Assembly: GCF_900105395.1 (NCBI RefSeq)
Contig: NZ_LT629775.1
Location: forward strand, 8,645,501-8,709,500
Length of the DNA stretch: 64,000 nt
Source of the DNA: Streptomyces sp. TLI_053
GTDB lineage: Bacteria > Actinomycetota > Actinomycetes > Streptomycetales > Streptomycetaceae
Reading direction: 5' to 3'
Shown here: positions 16,815 to 24,590 of the stretch, piece by piece
How the letters are laid out: each line of letters begins with the position of its first letter
Numbering within the stretch: the first letter of the stretch is position 1
Position numbers and translations under genes: made by a program
Notes under the pieces: model-generated
Told to the model about the DNA's origin: nothing
Database searches by the model: none
Seen by the model: the letters and a program-made list of their open reading frames with translations, nothing else

Positions 16815-17390
16815 ATGAGCAGCCGGGTGCGGGTGCTGAGGAAGCAGAACCGGCTCAGCCTGGAGGCGCTGGCGGAGCGGGTCGGGGTGACCAAGAGCTA
16901 TCTGTCCAAGGTGGAACGCGGCCTGAGCGACCCGTCGATCTCCACCGCGCTCAAGCTCGCGCACGCGCTGAACGTCGATGTCGGCCGGCTGTTCTCGGAC
17001 GAGGTGGAGCCCGAACTGATCACTGTGGTCCGGGCCGACGAGCGGACCCCGATGGGTGCCGGAACGGGCCCGGGCGACACGCGCTACGAGGGCATCGCGA
17101 CCGGTCTGACCGACAAGCGGATGGTGCCGTTCATGATGCACCCGCCGACGGATCCCGCCGACCCGCCGTTCAAGTCCCACGCCGGGGAGGAGTACCTCTT
17201 CGTCCACGAGGGCACCGCCGAGCTGGAGTTCCCGGAGCGCACCGTGGCCCTGGGGCCGGGCGACAGCGTGTACTTCAACTCCGCCCTGCCGCACCGCTGC
17301 CGCTCCACCGGCGGGCGGCCCGCCGCGATCCTCGTGGTCATCCACGACGAGCCGTCCGGTCCGGCCGACCACGTCCCGACCCTGCCCTGA
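16815..17390 (+). CDS. XRE-family HTH / cupin transcriptional regulator
   Basis: 191 residues from ATG 16815 (GAGGGGCGGCAC upstream). Residues 1-58 are an XRE helix-turn-helix (LSLEALAERVGVTKSYLSKV, ERGLSDPS). Residues about 110-185 are a cupin_2 barrel (HAGEEYLFVHEG, LGPGDSVYFNSALPHRCRS) that probably binds a small effector. This architecture is common for repressors of amino-acid or polyamine catabolism. It converges on the DapA-like/aldolase operon, separated by a long hairpin, and may control it; no operator match between them was established. Confidence 0.88.
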   Translation: MSSRVRVLRKQNRLSLEALAERVGVTKSYLSKVERGLSDPSISTALKLAHALNVDVGRLFSDEVEPELITVVRADERTPMGAGTGPGDTRYEGIATGLTDKRMVPFMMHPPTDPADPPFKSHAGEEYLFVHEGTAELEFPERTVALGPGDSVYFNSALPHRCRSTGGRPAAILVVIHDEPSGPADHVPTLP

Positions 17391-17440
17391 CTCGGACCTG
17401 CCCTGGCGCGACCCCTGCCCGCCGCGCGCCCTCCCTCGCA

Positions 17441-17484
17441 CGCGCCGGCCCCGGTACCGCCGGGGCGGTACCGGGGCCGGCGCG
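17441..17484. terminator. bidirectional terminator between regulator and aldolase operon
   Basis: Two perfectly complementary 21-base arms (17441-17461 and 17464-17484; core CCCCGGTACC/GGTACCGGGG) lie between converging gene ends at 17390 and 17496, so the hairpin can serve both strands. Confidence 0.85.
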
Positions 17485-17495
17485 GTCCTGGCGGC

Positions 17496-18386
17496 TCAGC
17501 CCGCGGCGGCGAGCAGTTCCGCGAGGCGTGCGGTCCCGGTCGGGTCCAGCGGAAGCAGCGGTCGGCGCGGCTCGCCGACGTCCAGACCGAGCAGGGCCAG
17601 ACCGGCCTTCACGGTGGTGGGCAGGCCGCCGCCCAGGATGAACTCCAGCACCGGGAGCTGGCGCTGGAAGACCTCCAGGGCGAGGTCCCACTCACCCGCC
17701 CGTACGGCGCGGTGGAGTTCCAGGACCGGTCCGGGGATCAGGCAGGGCGCGGCGGTGCACCAGCCCGCCGCGCCGGCCGAGAAGGCCGCCAGGGCGAGCG
17801 GGTTGCTGCCGTTGTAGAACGGCAGCGCGCCGTCGGTGAGTTGTGCGAGCCGGTGCATCCGCCGCACGTCGCCGCTGCTCTCCTTCACCATGGTGATGTT
17901 CTCCACCCGCTCGACCAGCGAGACCATCAGCTCGGGGGAGAGGTCGACCCCGCTGGTGGCCGGGTTGTTGTAGAGCATCACCGGGACGCCGACCGCGTCC
18001 GCCACGGCCGTGAAGTGGCCGGCCACCTCGCGCTCGTCGAGTTTCCAGTACGCCTGCGGCAGTACCATGACGGCGTCCGCGCCCGCCTGTTCGGCGAACC
18101 GGGCCCGCCGGACCGCGCCCCGGGTGGTGAGGTCCGCGACACCGACCACGGCGGGCACCCGGCCGGCGACCGCGCCGAGCGAGGCCTCGGCGGCGGTGTA
18201 CCACTCCTGGTCGTCCAGGTAGGCGCTCTCGCCGGTGGATCCGAGCGGGGCGATCGCGTGGCAGCCGGTGTCGATCAGCCGGTCCACCAGCGCGGTGAGG
18301 GCGTCGACGTCCACGCCGCCGCCCTCGCCCGGGGTGAACGGGGTGACCGGGTAGGCGATGATCCCCTCCAGTTGGAGCCCGTTCAT
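17496..18386 (-). CDS. DapA-like (DHDPS/NAL family) aldolase
   Basis: 296 residues. ATG 18386 lies one base after the stop of the class II aldolase gene; an alternative GTG at 18398 would overlap it. Landmarks of the pyruvate-dependent class I aldolase family: GSTGE (49-53), Tyr 139 in MLYNNP, and Schiff-base Lys 168 in MVKESSGD. Members add or remove pyruvate (dihydrodipicolinate synthase, N-acetylneuraminate lyase, keto-deoxy sugar acid aldolases). The pairing with a class II aldolase and an inducible-looking operator favours a catabolic sugar-acid or hydroxy-acid role over lysine synthesis. Confidence 0.85.
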   Translation of the reverse strand: MNGLQLEGIIAYPVTPFTPGEGGGVDVDALTALVDRLIDTGCHAIAPLGSTGESAYLDDQEWYTAAEASLGAVAGRVPAVVGVADLTTRGAVRRARFAEQAGADAVMVLPQAYWKLDEREVAGHFTAVADAVGVPVMLYNNPATSGVDLSPELMVSLVERVENITMVKESSGDVRRMHRLAQLTDGALPFYNGSNPLALAAFSAGAAGWCTAAPCLIPGPVLELHRAVRAGEWDLALEVFQRQLPVLEFILGGGLPTTVKAGLALLGLDVGEPRRPLLPLDPTGTARLAELLAAAG

Positions 18387-18387
18387 C

Positions 18388-19209
18388 TCAGGCACCACCC
18401 TCGGAGGTCGTGCCGGCGGTGCCGGTGCCGAGCGCGTCGCCGTGCCCGGCCCGCAGGGCGCGCCGGGCGTAGTAGGCGAAGTTGGCCTGGCTGCGCTTGG
18501 CGGTGGAGGTCCAGTCGTGGGCCTCCCGGGCGAGCGGCGCGGGTATCTCCCGGATCCGGCCGGCCGCGGAGGCCAGCAACTGGAGCCGGGCGGCCCGCTC
18601 GAAGAGCACGGCGAGGGTGCAGGACTCCTCCACGCCGGCCGTGGCGACCAGCATGCCGTGGTGGGCGAGCAGCAGGGCCCGCTTGTCGCCGAGCGCGGCG
18701 GTGATGATCTCCCCCTCCTCGTTGCCGACCGGGATGCCGGGCCAGGACTCCAGGAAGGCGCAGTCCTCGTAGAGCGGGGTGAGGTCCATGTGCGAGACGA
18801 CCAGGGGCGTCTCCAGCATCGACAGGGCGGAGATGTGCGGCGGGTGGGTGTGGATGATGCAGGTGACGTCGGGGCGGGCCCGGTAGACCCAACTGTGGAA
18901 GCGGTTGGCGGGGTTGGCCATGCCGTCGCCCTCCAGGACCTCGAGGTCCTCGTCGACCAGGAGGAGGTTCTCCTCGGTGATCTCGTCGAAGCCGAGGCCG
19001 AGCCGCTGGGTGTAGTAGGTGCCCGGCCGTTCGGCGCGGGCGGTGATCTGGCCGGCCAGGCCGGAGTCGTGGCCGGCCTCGAAGAGGATGCGGCAGGTGA
19101 GGGCCAGCTTCTGACGGGTGGTCCAGTCGTTGTCGGGGATCGCGGTGCGCATCCTGCGCTGCGCGAGGTCGACCAGGTCCGCCTTGGCGGTGGTCAGGGT
19201 CTCGGCCAT
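18388..19209 (-). CDS. class II aldolase/adducin-family protein
   Basis: 273 residues from ATG 19209. Zn-binding histidines appear as HTHPPH (120-125) and HHGM (183-186), and the catalytic-loop region AGHDSGLAGQITAR fits the fuculose/ribulose-phosphate aldolase family. Homologues cleave or decarboxylate hydroxy sugar phosphates or hydroxy acids through a Zn-enediolate. First gene of a two-gene operon with the DapA-like aldolase (one-base gap). Two AGGACAC operator-like repeats lie 80-115 bases upstream. Substrate unknown. Confidence 0.85.
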   Translation of the reverse strand: MAETLTTAKADLVDLAQRRMRTAIPDNDWTTRQKLALTCRILFEAGHDSGLAGQITARAERPGTYYTQRLGLGFDEITEENLLLVDEDLEVLEGDGMANPANRFHSWVYRARPDVTCIIHTHPPHISALSMLETPLVVSHMDLTPLYEDCAFLESWPGIPVGNEEGEIITAALGDKRALLLAHHGMLVATAGVEESCTLAVLFERAARLQLLASAAGRIREIPAPLAREAHDWTSTAKRSQANFAYYARRALRAGHGDALGTGTAGTTSEGGA

Positions 19210-19287
19210 GGCCGGGGTGCTCCTTCGCTCGGGGGCGTGGCCGCGGCGGCGCGCGGCGGTCCGGTGCCGTGTGCCGGGCGCACCGGC

Positions 19288-19323
19288 AGGACACTGTGTT
19301 CACCATAGGACACATCGTGTCCT
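19288..19323 (-). promoter_or_regulatory. operator-like AGGACAC palindromes upstream of the aldolase operon
   Basis: AGGACAC-ATC-GTGTCCT (19307-19323) is a perfect 7-bp inverted repeat, and a second, imperfect copy (AGGACAC-T-GTGTTCA) starts at 19288. The 19-bp offset puts both sites on nearly the same DNA face. Position fits an operator for the operon starting at 19209. Confidence 0.6.
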
Positions 19324-19410
19324 GGCGTCGACGGTGATGCCGGTGTCGATGCCGGTGTCGGTGTCGACGGCGATGCCGAGAGCGGTGCGGAGAGCGCGGC
19401 CGAGAGCGGT

Positions 19411-19454
19411 GTGCCGGGCGTGAGGCCGACGGCGGTGCCGGGCGTGAGGCCGAT
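19411..19454. repeat. 20-bp direct repeat
   Basis: The sequence starting GTGCCGGGCGTGAGGCCGA occurs at 19411-19430 and again at 19435-19454 with one change. It sits in a non-coding stretch that also has GTGTCGATGCCG-type short repeats from about 19330. Confidence 0.6.
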
Positions 19455-19491
19455 GGCCCCTGCGGTCGGAGCGGCGGCGGTCGCCGGGCCG

Positions 19492-19677
19492 TCAGCTCCC
19501 GTCGGTCATGCGGCGGATCAGCCCCGAGCGTTCGGCGTCCGAGCGCAGATCGCCGTCGGGGTCCCCCCGGTCGATCCGGTCGCCCCGGCCGGCGGCCGTG
19601 CAGAGGGCGAAGACGAGCAGGGCGCTCGCCGCCGCGGCGAGGATGCCGACGGCGGTGAGGACGCGGAGCCAGGTCAC
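19492..19677 (-). CDS. small single-span membrane protein, 61 aa
   Basis: GTG 19677 is preceded by GGAGG. Residues about 4-27 (LRVLTAVGILAAAASALLVF) form one membrane helix, followed by a short charged tail ending GLIRRMTDGS. No domain recognised. It lies between the aldolase operon and the AMP-ligase gene, all on the minus strand, but with gaps over 150 bases, so it is probably separately expressed. Hypothetical. Confidence 0.5.
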   Translation of the reverse strand: MTWLRVLTAVGILAAAASALLVFALCTAAGRGDRIDRGDPDGDLRSDAERSGLIRRMTDGS

Positions 19678-19827
19678 GGGAGGTGCCTCCAGGGGGACGG
19701 CGCGAGGGAGTGCCGCCGGGGATATCGGCAGACCGGCCGACGAGGTCGAGTGTCCACGGGCGGTTCCGCCTGCCGACCGCCCGCGCACGGTGGTGCACGC
19801 GGGCGGTCGAAGCACGAACGGCGTGCG

Positions 19828-21585
19828 CTACGCCGGGCCGTGCGCCCCTGGCGCCGTCGGCACCGGTGCCGCGGGTGGCGGCGGTGTTGTGGGCGGCATC
19901 GGTGACGTGGCTGCTGCGGCTGCTGTGGCTGCTGCGGGTGTTGCGAGTGCGGCAGGTGCCGCAGGGTCGGCCGGGTCCGGTACCAGGGCCCGGAGCGCCC
20001 CCAGGTCCGGCTTGCCGGTCCCGGACAGCGGGATGTCCGGCAGCACCAGGACCGTCGCGGGCTCGCACGCCGGCCCGCCCCGCTCCCGCACCCAGCGGCG
20101 CAGTTCGGCCGTCGTCACGGCGCTGCCGGGATCGACCGTCACGGCGGCGTGCGCGTGCTGGAGCCGGTCCCGGTCGGTGGTGGTGAACATGACCGCCTCG
20201 CGCACCGCCGGGTGCGTCAGCAGCGGCCCCTCGACCTCCCGGGGGAAGACGTTGTGGGCGTCGACGATCGCCACCGGATCGCGCCGCCCGGACACCGTGA
20301 GATACCCCGCGCCGTCCAGCGAGCCCAGATCACCGGTGTCCAGCCAGCCGTCCCGGAGCACCCTCGCGGTCGAACCGGGATCGCGCCAGTAGCCCTGCAT
20401 CACGGTCGGCGTGCTCACCCAGATCCGCCCGACGCCGCCGGTCGGCAGCGGGCGGCCGTGCTCGTCCAGGATCCGCACGCCGGTGTCCGGGAGCGGCCGC
20501 CCGGCCGTGGTCAGCAGCCGGGGGTCGAGGTGCTCGTCCGGGGTGAGCCGGGTCACCGGGCCGCACTCGGTGAGGCTGTAGGTCTGGTGCAGCACCCGGC
20601 CCAGCCGGCGGGTGGCCTCGGCCAGCCGCTCCGGCGCCGCCGGGCAGCCGGTGTAGGTGATGCGGCGCAGGCTGCCGGTGTCGGTCCGGGGGAGCGCGGG
20701 GTGGTCGAGCACCCGGTACAGCAGGTGCGGCGGAAGGTAGACCCGGGTCACCCGGTACCGTTCGATCGCCGCCAGGACCTCCTCCGCCGCGAAGCCGTCC
20801 TGCAGTACCACGGTGCCGCCCGCCGCGAGGGCCAGGTCGGCCGTCGTCCCGCCGCCGTGGCAGAGCGCCGTGCAGAGCAGGAAGACCGATCCGGCGACCA
20901 GCTCCGGGCGCGGCGGCCGGGCGAATCGGCGCAGCACCCCCTTCGGTCGCCCGGTCGAGCCGCCGGTGAAGCGGATCGCCATGACGTCCTGCGGCCGGAA
21001 CCGGGGCGCCACCGGCTCGGGCGACAGCGGTTCGGCCAGCGCCGTCAGATCCGTGCCGAGCCGGCCGGGATCGAGCGGGCCGGGACCGAGCCGGCCGGGG
21101 CTGAGTGGGCCGGGGCTGAGTGGGCCGGGACCGAGCCGGCCCGGACCGAGGGCCAGCAGCCGGGCCGACGGCAGCGCGGCCGCGACACCGGCCGCCGCCA
21201 CGTCGCACCCCGCCGGGTCGAACACGAACGCGTCCGTCCCCGCCGACCCGGCCAGCGCGATCAGCTCCGCGAGCGGCCGGTCGGTGGGGAGCAGCGCCAC
21301 CCGGCAGCCGATCAGATTCGCGGCGAGCCGCACCAGCAGTGCCTCCGGCCGGTTCCCGGTCAGCAGGGTGACGCCGTCACCGCGCCCCAGCCCGGTGGAG
21401 CGCAGCGCCCGGGCGAGCCGGTACACGTCCGCGAGGCAATCGGCGGCCGTCCACGACCGCTCCCCGTACCGCAGCGCGACCCGCCCCGGATCCCGGGCCA
21501 GCCCGGCCAGCACCAGCCCGGTGTGCGTCGCGTCCGCCGCCCCGGCATTCGCCCCGCCCGTCCCGGCCCGCAGCGTCTCTGTCAC
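19828..21585 (-). CDS. AMP-binding acyl-CoA synthetase-like ligase
   Basis: 585 residues from GTG 21585 (GAAGGG upstream); the frame extends to 21681 without a good ribosome site. ANL-superfamily motifs: FTGGSTGRPKG (206-216, P-loop), TYSLTECGP, GWLDTGDLG and LSGTGKPDLG with the catalytic Lys near 545. It should activate a carboxylic acid as adenylate and load it on CoA or a carrier protein. Two oddities: a PGPLSPGPL-type repeat insert at about 147-177 and an A/P/T-rich tail after about 555. A type II thioesterase gene lies 1.5 kb away, hinting at a fatty-acid or secondary-metabolite setting, but no carrier protein is present. Confidence 0.85.
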   Translation of the reverse strand: MTETLRAGTGGANAGAADATHTGLVLAGLARDPGRVALRYGERSWTAADCLADVYRLARALRSTGLGRGDGVTLLTGNRPEALLVRLAANLIGCRVALLPTDRPLAELIALAGSAGTDAFVFDPAGCDVAAAGVAAALPSARLLALGPGRLGPGPLSPGPLSPGRLGPGPLDPGRLGTDLTALAEPLSPEPVAPRFRPQDVMAIRFTGGSTGRPKGVLRRFARPPRPELVAGSVFLLCTALCHGGGTTADLALAAGGTVVLQDGFAAEEVLAAIERYRVTRVYLPPHLLYRVLDHPALPRTDTGSLRRITYTGCPAAPERLAEATRRLGRVLHQTYSLTECGPVTRLTPDEHLDPRLLTTAGRPLPDTGVRILDEHGRPLPTGGVGRIWVSTPTVMQGYWRDPGSTARVLRDGWLDTGDLGSLDGAGYLTVSGRRDPVAIVDAHNVFPREVEGPLLTHPAVREAVMFTTTDRDRLQHAHAAVTVDPGSAVTTAELRRWVRERGGPACEPATVLVLPDIPLSGTGKPDLGALRALVPDPADPAAPAALATPAAATAAAAATSPMPPTTPPPPAAPVPTAPGAHGPA

Positions 21586-21789
21586 GTACAGCCCTTCACC
21601 CGTCCCGGAGGGGGTCCGGGAATCTGACGGTGCATCATGAACGGCGACCACCATAGGACCCGGGGCCGTGCCGACCGCCACCGGGCGGGGCCGTTCGGGG
21701 GCGCCGGGGTCGGACGGCTCGCCCCGGGCGGAGGCCCGCCGCCGGGCCGGGCGAGGCGGTCGGGGGTTCGGCGACGAAGTTGCTGCAGA

Positions 21790-22025
21790 TCGTCGGGCGT
21801 CCGCGACGGCGGAGCGGGCGCGCGGCTCGGCCGGGGTGAACTCCTGGTACCGGTCGTCCGGCCCGGGGTCGGGCGAGCTCGCTCAGTGCCCGGAAGGCAG
21901 GGGAGGAGCAGATCGAGGCGGGCGTGCAGCTCGGCGACTGCGGCGGTGTCCTCGGCCCGGCAGTCGGGGCCGAGTGCCACGACGGTGATGGCGGACGCCC
22001 GGTCGTCCGTCTCCGGGCCGCACCG
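21790..22025 (-). pseudogene. frameshifted coding remnant
   Basis: Between the AMP ligase and the P-loop gene no intact frame has coding bias, but pieces do. On the minus strand about 22025-21890 reads VALGPDCRAEDTAAVAELHA (then RLDLLLPCLPG), and after a stop at 21885-21883 another register reads PDPGPDDRYQEFTPAEPRAR (and SAVADA). Both have G/C-rich third positions, so this may be a short gene broken by frameshifts. Family not recognised. Confidence 0.35.
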
Positions 22026-22258
22026 GGCCGTCCGTCGCCGGGCCGTGCCGGACCGTGCCGGACCGGCAACGGGGGCGGGGCCGGGAACCGCGGCGGGAGC
22101 CGGCGGCGTGGATTGTTATCGTTCCAGGTCGGGCACGGACGGGACGGGTGAGCGGTATGGACGGGTCGGCCATCGTGGGCGGAGCGAGGGCGGTCGTGCC
22201 GGGCGCGGGCGGAGCGGGGGCTGTCGCGCCGGGCGCGGGCCGGACGGCGGAGGCGGGG

Positions 22259-22891
22259 ATGGAACCGCGGGGACCGGTGGACCTGCGCGGCGTGACCGGC
22301 GAGCCGTTCGTCGTGCACTACCCGGCCGACGCGGTCGTGGTGGTGTCAGGGCTGCCCGGCAGCGGCAAGAGCACCCTGCTGCGGCGCTGGTCCGCCCGCG
22401 CGCCGCAGGCCGCGACCGTCGACCCGCGCGCCGTGCACGAGGCCTGCGCCGCCGTCATGCCGGACCGCCTGCCGTACGCGGTCTACCGTCCGTGGGCCCG
22501 GCTGGAGCACTTCCGGCTGCTGCGCCGCTCGCTGCGCCGGGGCGGGCCACTGCTGGTGCACGACTGCGGCAGCCGGGCGTGGATGCGCCGCTGGCTGGCC
22601 CGCGAGGCCGCCCGGCAGGGACGGGAGCTGCACCTCGTCCTGCTCGACGTCGGGGCGGCGACCGCCCTGGCCGGTCAGCGGGCCCGCGGCCGCTGGGCCT
22701 CGAACCGGGTCTTCGCCCGCCACCGCCGGGGCCTGGACCGGCTGCTCGCGGCGCTCACCGCGCACACCCGGGGCGCCGCGGGGACGCCGGTGCCGGAGGC
22801 GGCGTCGGTACTGCTGCTGGACGGCCGGTCCCGCTCGCGGGCGGCCGAGGCGCGCTTCGGCCGCGGCGAGGCGGTGGCGGCCGGGGGGTGA
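22259..22891 (+). CDS. P-loop NTPase (AAA-type kinase-like), 210 aa
   Basis: ATG 22259 has GGAGG five bases ahead; an in-frame ATG at 22157 adds only a G/A/V-rich head. Walker A GLPGSGKST (31-39) is near the N-terminus after VVVVS. A HDCGSRAWMRRWLAREA stretch follows, and LHLVLLDVG resembles the Asp-containing strand of small nucleotide or zeta-toxin-like kinases. Two basic segments follow (RARGRWASNRVFARHRRGLD). Single gene; upstream debris and a 200-base gap downstream. Substrate unknown; predicted cytosolic phosphotransferase or ATPase. Confidence 0.72.
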   Translation: MEPRGPVDLRGVTGEPFVVHYPADAVVVVSGLPGSGKSTLLRRWSARAPQAATVDPRAVHEACAAVMPDRLPYAVYRPWARLEHFRLLRRSLRRGGPLLVHDCGSRAWMRRWLAREAARQGRELHLVLLDVGAATALAGQRARGRWASNRVFARHRRGLDRLLAALTAHTRGAAGTPVPEAASVLLLDGRSRSRAAEARFGRGEAVAAGG

Positions 22892-23092
22892 CCGAAGGCT
22901 CGCGGGGGTCGGCCGAAGTGCGGGAGTGTCGAAGCGCTGCGGCGACGGCCTTCCGGACCGGCCGGGGAGCGCCGATGGGCCGTGGCCGGACGATCCTCCT
23001 CCGGCGGGCGGTTGACGTGGGTGCGGGTCGGCCGGGGAGACTGTGCGGGAAGACCGTCCTGCCGATCAGTCAGTCGCGAGGGAGCGCACCCT

Positions 23093-23851
23093 ATGCCCGG
23101 CCCCACCGCCGTCACCGACAGCCTCTGGTTCCGCCGTTTCCACCCGTTCGACACGGCGCCCGCCCGGGTCGTGATGTTCCCGCACGCCGGTGGCTCGGCG
23201 GGCTTCTTCCGGGACTGGTCGGCCGAGCTGTCGCCGTACGCGGACGTGCTCGCCGCCCAGTACCCCGGCCGGCTGGACCGGATCGACGAGCGGGCGCTCG
23301 ACTCGCTGCCCGAGCTGGCCGACCGCGTCTACGCCGCGCTCCGGCCGTGGGCGGACCGACCGCTGGTCCTCTTCGGGCACAGCATGGGGGCGGCGATCGC
23401 CTTCGAGGTGACCCGCCGGTTCGAGCGCGACCAGGTGGCCGGTCCGGTGCGGCTGTGCGTCTCGGGCAGCCGGGCGCCGTCCGAGCCGCGCGACTCCGCG
23501 GTGCACCTGCTGCCCGACGAGGGGCTGCTCGCCGAGCTGGCCAGGCTCGGCGGCACCGACGAGCGCCTGCTGGCCGACCCCGAGTTGAGGGAGATGATCC
23601 TGCCCTCGCTGCGCGGCGACTACACGGCCATCGAGACCTATGTGGCCGCGCCGGAGGACACGGTCCGGGTGCCGGTGACCTCCCTGACCGGGGACAACGA
23701 CCCCCGGGTGACCCTCGACCAGGCGGGCGACTGGGCCGCTCACACCACGGGTGATTTCGACCTGAAGGTCTTTCCCGGCGGCCACTTCTACCTGACCCAC
23801 GAGCGGACCGGCGTGCTGGACGTGGTGAAGGCCCACCTGCGCGCCCTCTGA
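23093..23851 (+). CDS. type II thioesterase (alpha/beta hydrolase)
   Basis: 252 residues, ATG preceded by AGGGAG. Nucleophile motif GHSMG (Ser 97), catalytic Asp in TGDNDPRV (Asp 201 or 203) and His 231 in FPGGHFYL. The FPHAGGSAGFF oxyanion segment (29-38) is characteristic of TEII proteins, which clear misprimed acyl groups from PKS/NRPS carrier domains. No PKS or NRPS is present in this window, so it may act in trans on a cluster elsewhere or on the nearby ligase pathway. Confidence 0.88.
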   Translation: MPGPTAVTDSLWFRRFHPFDTAPARVVMFPHAGGSAGFFRDWSAELSPYADVLAAQYPGRLDRIDERALDSLPELADRVYAALRPWADRPLVLFGHSMGAAIAFEVTRRFERDQVAGPVRLCVSGSRAPSEPRDSAVHLLPDEGLLAELARLGGTDERLLADPELREMILPSLRGDYTAIETYVAAPEDTVRVPVTSLTGDNDPRVTLDQAGDWAAHTTGDFDLKVFPGGHFYLTHERTGVLDVVKAHLRAL

Positions 23852-23860
23852 GGTGGCCGT

Positions 23861-23904
23861 CGGCCGTCGCCGGGGCACGGGCGCCCGTGCCCCGGCGACG
23901 GCCG
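23861..23904. terminator. 44-bp perfect palindrome between converging genes
   Basis: A 22-base arm (23861-23882, ending GGGGCACGGGC) and its exact complement (23883-23904) lie between the thioesterase stop and the MarR stop. It probably terminates both transcripts. Short GGTTCAGGGTCGG repeats follow to about 23998. Confidence 0.8.
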
Positions 23905-23982
23905 GCTCCCGGCCGACCCCGTCGGAGCGCCGGGCTCGGGCCAGGGCTCGGGGCAGGTTCAGGGTCGGTCCCAGGGCAGGGT

Positions 23983-24420
23983 TCAGGGTCGGGCGAGGGC
24001 CTGCTCGAGCAGCTCCTGGAGCGCCAGCCGTTGCTCCGGCCCCAGCCCCGCCAGCGGTGAGTCTGCGGCGAGCAGGGCCAGCAGCCGCTCCCGCAGGCCG
24101 GTGCCCGCGGGAGTGAGGACGAGGTGCCGCGCGCGCCGGTCGGTGGGGTGGGGGCGCCGTTCGACCAGCCCCTGCCGCTCCAGGCGGTCGACGACGAAGG
24201 TGGCGTTGGAGGGCTCGCAGCTCATCCGCCCGGCGAGCTCACGCATCGTCAGCGGCCCGTGCAGCTCGCGCAGCGCGGTGGCCTGGGCCGCCGTGAGCCC
24301 GAGCCCGGCGGCGTGCTCGCGCAGATGGTCGCCGATCCGCTGGGCGAGCCCGTTCACCAGGCCGCAGAGGGCCCGCTCGGCCCGGACCCGTTCGTCCGGC
24401 ACATCCGGGGGCGGTGTCAT
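23983..24420 (-). CDS. MarR-family transcriptional regulator
   Basis: 145 residues from ATG 24420. Winged helix-turn-helix: LTAAQATALRELHGPLTMRE, then LAGRMSCEPSNATFVVDRLE as recognition helix, and the wing RRPHPTDRRARHLVLT (residues about 43-108). Terminal helices mediate dimerisation. It follows the metallo-hydrolase gene on the same strand after a 170-base gap that carries two AAGCTT-centred repeats, suggesting autoregulation. Target beyond itself unknown; the adjacent hydrolase and thioesterase are candidates. Confidence 0.88.
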   Translation of the reverse strand: MTPPPDVPDERVRAERALCGLVNGLAQRIGDHLREHAAGLGLTAAQATALRELHGPLTMRELAGRMSCEPSNATFVVDRLERQGLVERRPHPTDRRARHLVLTPAGTGLRERLLALLAADSPLAGLGPEQRLALQELLEQALARP

Positions 24421-24440
24421 GCGGTCATGCTACCCAGGGA

Positions 24441-24475
24441 ACAAGCTTCAAGATGAAGCAATGCAAGCTTGAAGT
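24441..24475 (-). promoter_or_regulatory. MarR operator candidate
   Basis: CAAGCTTCAAG (24442-24452) and CAAGCTTGAAG (24464-24474) are near-identical, centred on AAGCTT and 22 bases apart (two helical turns). The gap holds TGAAGCAATG. The site ends 21 bases from the MarR start codon. AT-rich against its surroundings. Confidence 0.62.
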
Positions 24476-24590
24476 ATCTCGCCGGTGAACTCCTGTGCCT
24501 TCCGGTCGGCCGGCCTCCCGGTCGTCCAGCCTTCCGCCCGTCGCAGCCGCAGCCGCAGGCGAAGTCGCAGTCGCCGTCGCAGCTGCGGCG

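Noticed and set aside
19828..23851. Secondary-metabolite gene cluster around the ligase and type II thioesterase
   Set aside because: No carrier protein, PKS or NRPS module, or tailoring set is present in the window; the two genes are separated by unrelated sequence.
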